Assembly: GCA_044224215.1 (NCBI GenBank)
Contig: JBGAKX010000093.1
Coordinates: 1 to 17,395 of the forward strand
Origin: DAOMFM01 sp035429825
Lineage (GTDB): Bacteria > Acidobacteriota > Blastocatellia > UBA7656 > JADIYM01
Length of the DNA stretch: 17,395 nucleotides
Reading direction: 5' to 3'
A program made the translations under genes and the position numbers. A model generated the notes under the pieces. That model made no database searches. It had not been told where the DNA came from and saw only the letters and a list, made by a program, of their open reading frames with translations. Shown one piece after another: positions 13,893 through 17,395 of the stretch. Position 1 is the first letter of the stretch. Every line of letters begins with the position of its first letter.

Positions 13893-14732
13893 CTAGGACA
13901 GGAACGCCTTGATGTACGGATCCGTCGACGCGAACAGCTCCTCGTCGGATCCGCTGAAGATGATCTTGCCCCGTCGCAACATGATGAACTTGGTATTGAT
14001 CAGGCAACTGCTCTCGCCTTCGTCAACGAACTCGATCTCGCCCGTCTCGCCGATCGTGACGAACTCGGACGACATCTGGCGCGCGTCCTCGATGCGGTGC
14101 GTGACAAAGATCGAACTGACGCCCTCGAGGTCGCGCAGCTTTGTCGCCAGTTCGCAGATCGTGCGCGCCGTCGGCGGATCGAGACCCGCCGTCGGCTCGT
14201 CGTAGAGAATGATCTTTGGCGATCCCACGAGAGCGCGCGCGATGCCGACGCGACGGCGCATGCCGCCCGAAAGCTCGTTCGGCATCTTGGTGATCGCGTC
14301 CTCGAGATCCACAAAGCGAAGCGTCCGGCGGACGGCCTCTTCGACCTCGATGTCGGGCGCGCCGCGCTCGAGCAACCGGAACCCGACATTCTCGTAGACC
14401 GAGATCGAGTCGAACAGCGCGCCTTCCTGAAAGATCATCCCGATCTTCCGGCGCACTTCGAGCAGTTCGGCCTCCTTCATGTAGGTGACCTCGTCACCCT
14501 CCACAAAGATCTTGCCCTCGTCGGGCTTCAACAGGCCGAGCACGAGTCTGAGGATCGTCGACTTGCCCGTGCCCGAGCCGCCGAGCACAATTTTTGTCTC
14601 GCCGGGCATGACCGCAAAGCTGATCCCGTCGAGAACGACCTTGTCCTCGAACGCGAGCACGACGTCGCGGAATTCGATGGCGGGCACCACCGCATTCGGC
14701 CGGCCGTTGCTTGTATTGGACTGCGACGCCAT
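13893..14732 (-). CDS. mlaF: MlaF-type ABC transporter ATP-binding protein
   Basis: This cytoplasmic ATPase should energise the MlaE permease for phospholipid movement between the membranes. The 279-residue product has Walker A GGSGTGKS (51-58), Q-loop Gln102 in GMIFQEGALFDSISVYENV (a family-typical stretch), signature LSGGM (154-158), Walker B IILYDEP (174-180) and H-loop His212. Between the H-loop helix and the final IMLRRGKIIFSG strand lies an acidic stretch (about 221-247) that is roughly 20-25 residues longer than in E. coli MlaF. The gene follows mlaE by 27 bases with a GAGAG ribosome-binding site and precedes mlaD. All ATPase residues are present. Confidence 0.95.
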   Translation of the reverse strand: MASQSNTSNGRPNAVVPAIEFRDVVLAFEDKVVLDGISFAVMPGETKIVLGGSGTGKSTILRLVLGLLKPDEGKIFVEGDEVTYMKEAELLEVRRKIGMIFQEGALFDSISVYENVGFRLLERGAPDIEVEEAVRRTLRFVDLEDAITKMPNELSGGMRRRVGIARALVGSPKIILYDEPTAGLDPPTARTICELATKLRDLEGVSSIFVTHRIEDARQMSSEFVTIGETGEIEFVDEGESSCLINTKFIMLRRGKIIFSGSDEELFASTDPYIKAFLS

Positions 14733-14759
14733 TGCTCTCAGGTACGACGAAACCGCCTG

Positions 14760-15533
14760 CTATTTCAAGAATCCGAGGTCGCCAAGCGCGATGAAGAGCT
14801 TGGACAGAAAGAACTCGGTCGAGATGATCAGGATCGACGCGGTAACGACGCATTGCGTGGTCGACCGGCCGACGCCCACGGTGCCTCCGACGGTGCGGAG
14901 ACCGAACCGGCACCCGACGATAGCGATGATAAATCCATACACAAATGGCTTCACGATGCCGCCGACGATGTCGTTGTACGTCAGCGCCTGCTTGGCCGAG
15001 TTGATGTAGGTGGCGCTCGCCACCCCGATGATCTGCGTCGAGACGACCCAACCGCCGAACGCCGCCATCAGGTCGCAGAGCACCGTCAGCGCGGGCGCCA
15101 TGATCATCAGCGCCGACATCCGAGGCCAGACGAGTTTCTTGATCGGACTGGTCCCGAGCGCGCGCAGCGCGTCGATCTGCTCCGTCACGACCATCGACCC
15201 GAGCTCGGCGGCGATGCCCGACCCGGCGCGCCCCGACAGCATGATGCACGTCAGCACGGGCCCGAGCGCGCGCACCATGACCGCCATCACGATCTGGCCA
15301 AGCGTCTGCAGCGCGCCGTACGAGATGATGACCGCGCCGACCTGCAGCGCGATGATGCCGCCGGCAAAGAACCCCGACAGCAGGACGATGCTAAGGCTGC
15401 CGACGCCGAGGATGTCCATCTGACGCAGGATTTCGCGCAGATAGAGCGGCCTGGTAAACGCGCCGCGAAATGCCCGTCCAGCGAGAAGCGCTCCCTCCTG
15501 AAGCTCAAAGAGCACGAGGGTCATCGCGTTCAT
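14760..15533 (-). CDS. mlaE: MlaE-type ABC transporter permease
   Basis: MlaE is the inner-membrane permease of phospholipid-transport (MCE) systems and works as a dimer with MlaF. The 257-residue product has the usual length. It has an N-terminal interface helix (LREILRQMDILGVGSLSIVL, 32-51), several hydrophobic segments (about 45-70, 75-100, 138-165, 193-212 and 228-250), and the family motif GRAGSGIAAELGSM (101-114) followed by VTEQIDAL (116-123). The ATG at 15533 is supported by AAGGAAG seven bases upstream; an internal ATG three codons later is less well placed. It is the first gene of mlaE-mlaF-mlaD. No mlaC or mlaB is present in the window. Confidence 0.95.
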   Translation of the reverse strand: MNAMTLVLFELQEGALLAGRAFRGAFTRPLYLREILRQMDILGVGSLSIVLLSGFFAGGIIALQVGAVIISYGALQTLGQIVMAVMVRALGPVLTCIMLSGRAGSGIAAELGSMVVTEQIDALRALGTSPIKKLVWPRMSALMIMAPALTVLCDLMAAFGGWVVSTQIIGVASATYINSAKQALTYNDIVGGIVKPFVYGFIIAIVGCRFGLRTVGGTVGVGRSTTQCVVTASILIISTEFFLSKLFIALGDLGFLK

Positions 15534-15639
15534 CGTTCAGCTTCCTTGGATGGAGTCAGCACGATCTGGGTTTGTATGGAACGGGTGATCCGGGGGATGC
15601 GCGGAGCCTGCGCCGATTGGCTCCGACGAAACGAATCGC

Positions 15640-15668
15640 ATGATCCGAGTTTTGCCAACGTGCGTCAA
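15640..15668 (-). promoter_or_regulatory. Candidate promoter of the mlaEFD operon
   Basis: On the minus strand TTGACG (15663-15668, 5 of 6) is followed after 17 bases by GATCAT (15640-15645, 4 of 6). The predicted start near 15633 leaves a leader of about 100 bases before mlaE. The element lies in the 152-base gap between the peptidase stop and mlaE, which contains no other gene. Read-through from the peptidase gene is also possible, since no terminator is obvious in the gap. Confidence 0.35.
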
Positions 15669-15685
15669 GGAGCGCGTCCGATGGC

Positions 15686-17395
15686 CTATCCGGCCGCGGC
15701 GGGCTTCTCGGCCGGCTTCTTGTCGTCGATCTTCTCGATCCGGTACTTGTCGGGTGGACGCGTGCCGAGCGTGACCTTGACCGTTCGGAGCTCGTCGCGA
15801 CGGAAGATCGTGCACGCGACCGTCGTGCCGGGCGGGCGATCCGCCAACCGGTCGCCAAGGGTTGCGACCGTGATCCGCACCCCGTCGATGGCGAGCAGTT
15901 CGTCGCCGGTATTCAGACCTGCGGTCCACGCCGGCGATCCGTCGAGCACGGACGTGACCGTCACGCGGCCGCCCGAATCGGCGACCGATGCGCCGAGCCA
16001 GCCGGCCTGCGTCGACGGGTCCACGCGCGATTCGTCCTTTGGAGATTCGGCCACGAGCTTGCGGCCGGCGACCTTCAGAAACTCGTCGTACGGGATGTCC
16101 TCGACGCCGCGCACGTACTTGTCAAAGAACGGCGACATGCTCGTGCCCGCCACTGCCGTCGCGGCGGCCTCGACGGCGCCTTCCGGGACACCGAGTCCCT
16201 TGGACGTGTACGTCGTCCACAGGAAGCGAAGCACGTCGTCGAACGACTTGGCGCCGCCGGTCTTGCCGCGAATGTCCAGGTCGAGCATCGCCGTCACGAG
16301 CGCGCCCTTCGTGTAGTAGTTCACCTGGCTGTTCACCGCGTTGTCGCTCGGCCGGTAGAACTTGATCCATGCGTCGAAACTCGACTCCTCGAGCGACTGG
16401 TGTTTGCGGCCCGGATTTCGCTCGATCGCGTCGATGGTCTTTGCCAGCTCCTTGTAGTACTCGTCCTCGGTGATGAGGGCGGCCCGCAAGAGCAGCACGT
16501 TGGCGTAGAAGTCCGTACCGCCCTCCATCAGCCACAGCATCGAGGTGTAGTTCTCGCGCGAGTAGTCGAACGGACCAAGCGCAACGGGGCGGATCCGCTT
16601 GACGAGCCACGCGTGGAAGTACTCGTGCGCCGCGGTACTCAGAAAATCGCGGTACGAATCCTTCTTCTGGAACACGTACGGCGGCGATTCGATGACCGTG
16701 GAGTTGAGGTGTTCCAGACCGCCGCCGCCGCCGGGGAACAGCTGCAGGATGAACACGTAGCGGTCGTACGGCAGCTGCTTGCCAAAGATGGCGGCCGCGG
16801 CCTCGACGAACTTCTTGAAGTCGGTCTTCAACCGCTCGGCGTCGTAGTTGCCGGCGCCCCAGATCACGATCTCGTGCGGCTTCCCGACCGCGTCGAATGT
16901 CAGCCGCTGGAACGTGCCCATCTCGACCGGCGAGTCGACGAGCCGGTCAAAATCCGGCGCGAAGAACGCGGACCGGTTCACGTCGCCGTTGCGAACCGGG
17001 CCCTCGATGTTGTTGAGGCCTGTCGCGATGTCCCACTCCTTTGGCGTCTCGATGACGAGCCGCGCGGGCGAGGCAAGCGTCGAATCGGCATAGAGAAAGA
17101 GGTTCGAGCCGTTGAAGTACCCATGCGAATCGTCGAGATGGCTCGTTCTGACCGACAGGTCGTTGGCGTAGATCCGATACGAGACCGAGACGGGGCTCGA
17201 GGTCTTCTTCTTCGGCACCCAGACGCGCCAGGTCGCCTTGTCCGTCTTTGCCCACCGGGCGGGCAACCCGTTGACGGTGGCGGTGAAGTCCTGCAGGTGG
17301 CGCTCGAATTCGCGGACGAGGTACGACCCGGGCGACCAGACGGGGAACCGTAGATCGACGTAGTCTTGCCCGCTCTTTGGCGGCGTGTACGTGAA
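15686..17395 (-). CDS. M61-family metallopeptidase with PDZ domain (N-terminus outside window)
   Basis: M61 enzymes are zinc peptidases; the characterised member is a glycyl aminopeptidase. The reading frame stays open to the window edge, so the start (and any signal peptide) is missing; 569 residues are visible. From the visible start, the N-terminal beta domain includes FPVWSPGSYLVREFERH (17-33), typical of the family. The central domain has GGLEH (about 225), the zinc site HEYFH (257-261; DNA 16613-16627) and WLMEGG with the third ligand Glu291. A PDZ domain (about 461-543: GWLGASV, SVLDGSPAWTAGLNTGDELLAIDGV) is followed by a Lys/Ala-rich tail. It is probably exported. It lies 152 bases upstream of mlaE on the same strand; a functional link is not evident. 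Confidence 0.92.
   Translation of the reverse strand, partial: FTYTPPKSGQDYVDLRFPVWSPGSYLVREFERHLQDFTATVNGLPARWAKTDKATWRVWVPKKKTSSPVSVSYRIYANDLSVRTSHLDDSHGYFNGSNLFLYADSTLASPARLVIETPKEWDIATGLNNIEGPVRNGDVNRSAFFAPDFDRLVDSPVEMGTFQRLTFDAVGKPHEIVIWGAGNYDAERLKTDFKKFVEAAAAIFGKQLPYDRYVFILQLFPGGGGGLEHLNSTVIESPPYVFQKKDSYRDFLSTAAHEYFHAWLVKRIRPVALGPFDYSRENYTSMLWLMEGGTDFYANVLLLRAALITEDEYYKELAKTIDAIERNPGRKHQSLEESSFDAWIKFYRPSDNAVNSQVNYYTKGALVTAMLDLDIRGKTGGAKSFDDVLRFLWTTYTSKGLGVPEGAVEAAATAVAGTSMSPFFDKYVRGVEDIPYDEFLKVAGRKLVAESPKDESRVDPSTQAGWLGASVADSGGRVTVTSVLDGSPAWTAGLNTGDELLAIDGVRITVATLGDRLADRPPGTTVACTIFRRDELRTVKVTLGTRPPDKYRIEKIDDKKPAEKPAAAG

Noticed and set aside
13287..16316. 1009-codon open frame on the plus strand
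   Set aside because: It lies antisense to mlaD, mlaF, mlaE and the peptidase, all of which have clear family motifs. Its translation is Ser/Arg/Pro-rich with no domain, as expected of a shadow frame in GC-rich DNA.

Overview
The window is a GC-rich stretch of core chromosome from a Gram-negative (two-membrane) bacterium. It carries LPS-export genes, a phospholipid-transport (Mla/MCE) operon and several secreted proteins. The dense intergenic inverted repeats and the gene orders tilS-hpt-ftsH and lpt-rpoN-hpf-rapZ fit a soil-type Acidobacteriota (Vicinamibacteria-like) genome, but that placement is inference; no rRNA or database match supports it. I see no tRNA, rRNA, CRISPR array, transposase, phage gene or resistance gene.

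Layout. (1) 1-1560, plus strand: a long hairpin repeat and a TATAAT box precede a lipoprotein of unknown function (169-876). A small secreted helical protein (910-1533) follows, and its last six codons lie in a second inverted repeat at the convergent junction with ftsH. (2) 1564-5240, minus strand: tilS, hpt and ftsH, reading right to left. The hpt product keeps the phosphoribosyltransferase fold but has lost several active-site residues, and a good sigma-70-like promoter at the end of tilS can drive hpt-ftsH. (3) 5241-6080, plus strand: a divergent promoter region with a perfect dyad, then an exported protein with a 60-residue lysine-rich stretch and a peptidoglycan-binding domain. (4) 6233-12620, plus strand: an apparent operon of a very large LptC/OstA fusion, lptB, rpoN, hpf and rapZ. 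A sigma-54-type -24/-12 element lies inside the end of lptB, just ahead of rpoN. RapZ has methionine in place of the Walker A lysine. (5) 12743-15533, minus strand: mlaE, mlaF and mlaD, transcribed in that order; MlaD carries five helical repeats. (6) 15686 to the right edge, minus strand: an M61-family metallopeptidase with a PDZ domain, cut by the window end at its N-terminus.

How it works together. Much of the window concerns the cell envelope: LPS export, lipid transport by an MCE system, a peptidoglycan-binding protein, membrane proteolysis (FtsH), and RapZ, which in enterobacteria controls amino-sugar supply. The rest is translation (TilS, ribosome hibernation factor HPF) and sigma-54. 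Both lipid transporters appear to use long single-chain periplasmic subunits rather than several small ones. A second theme is conserved gene order with eroded nucleotide-binding sites (Hpt, RapZ), which suggests structural or regulatory roles.
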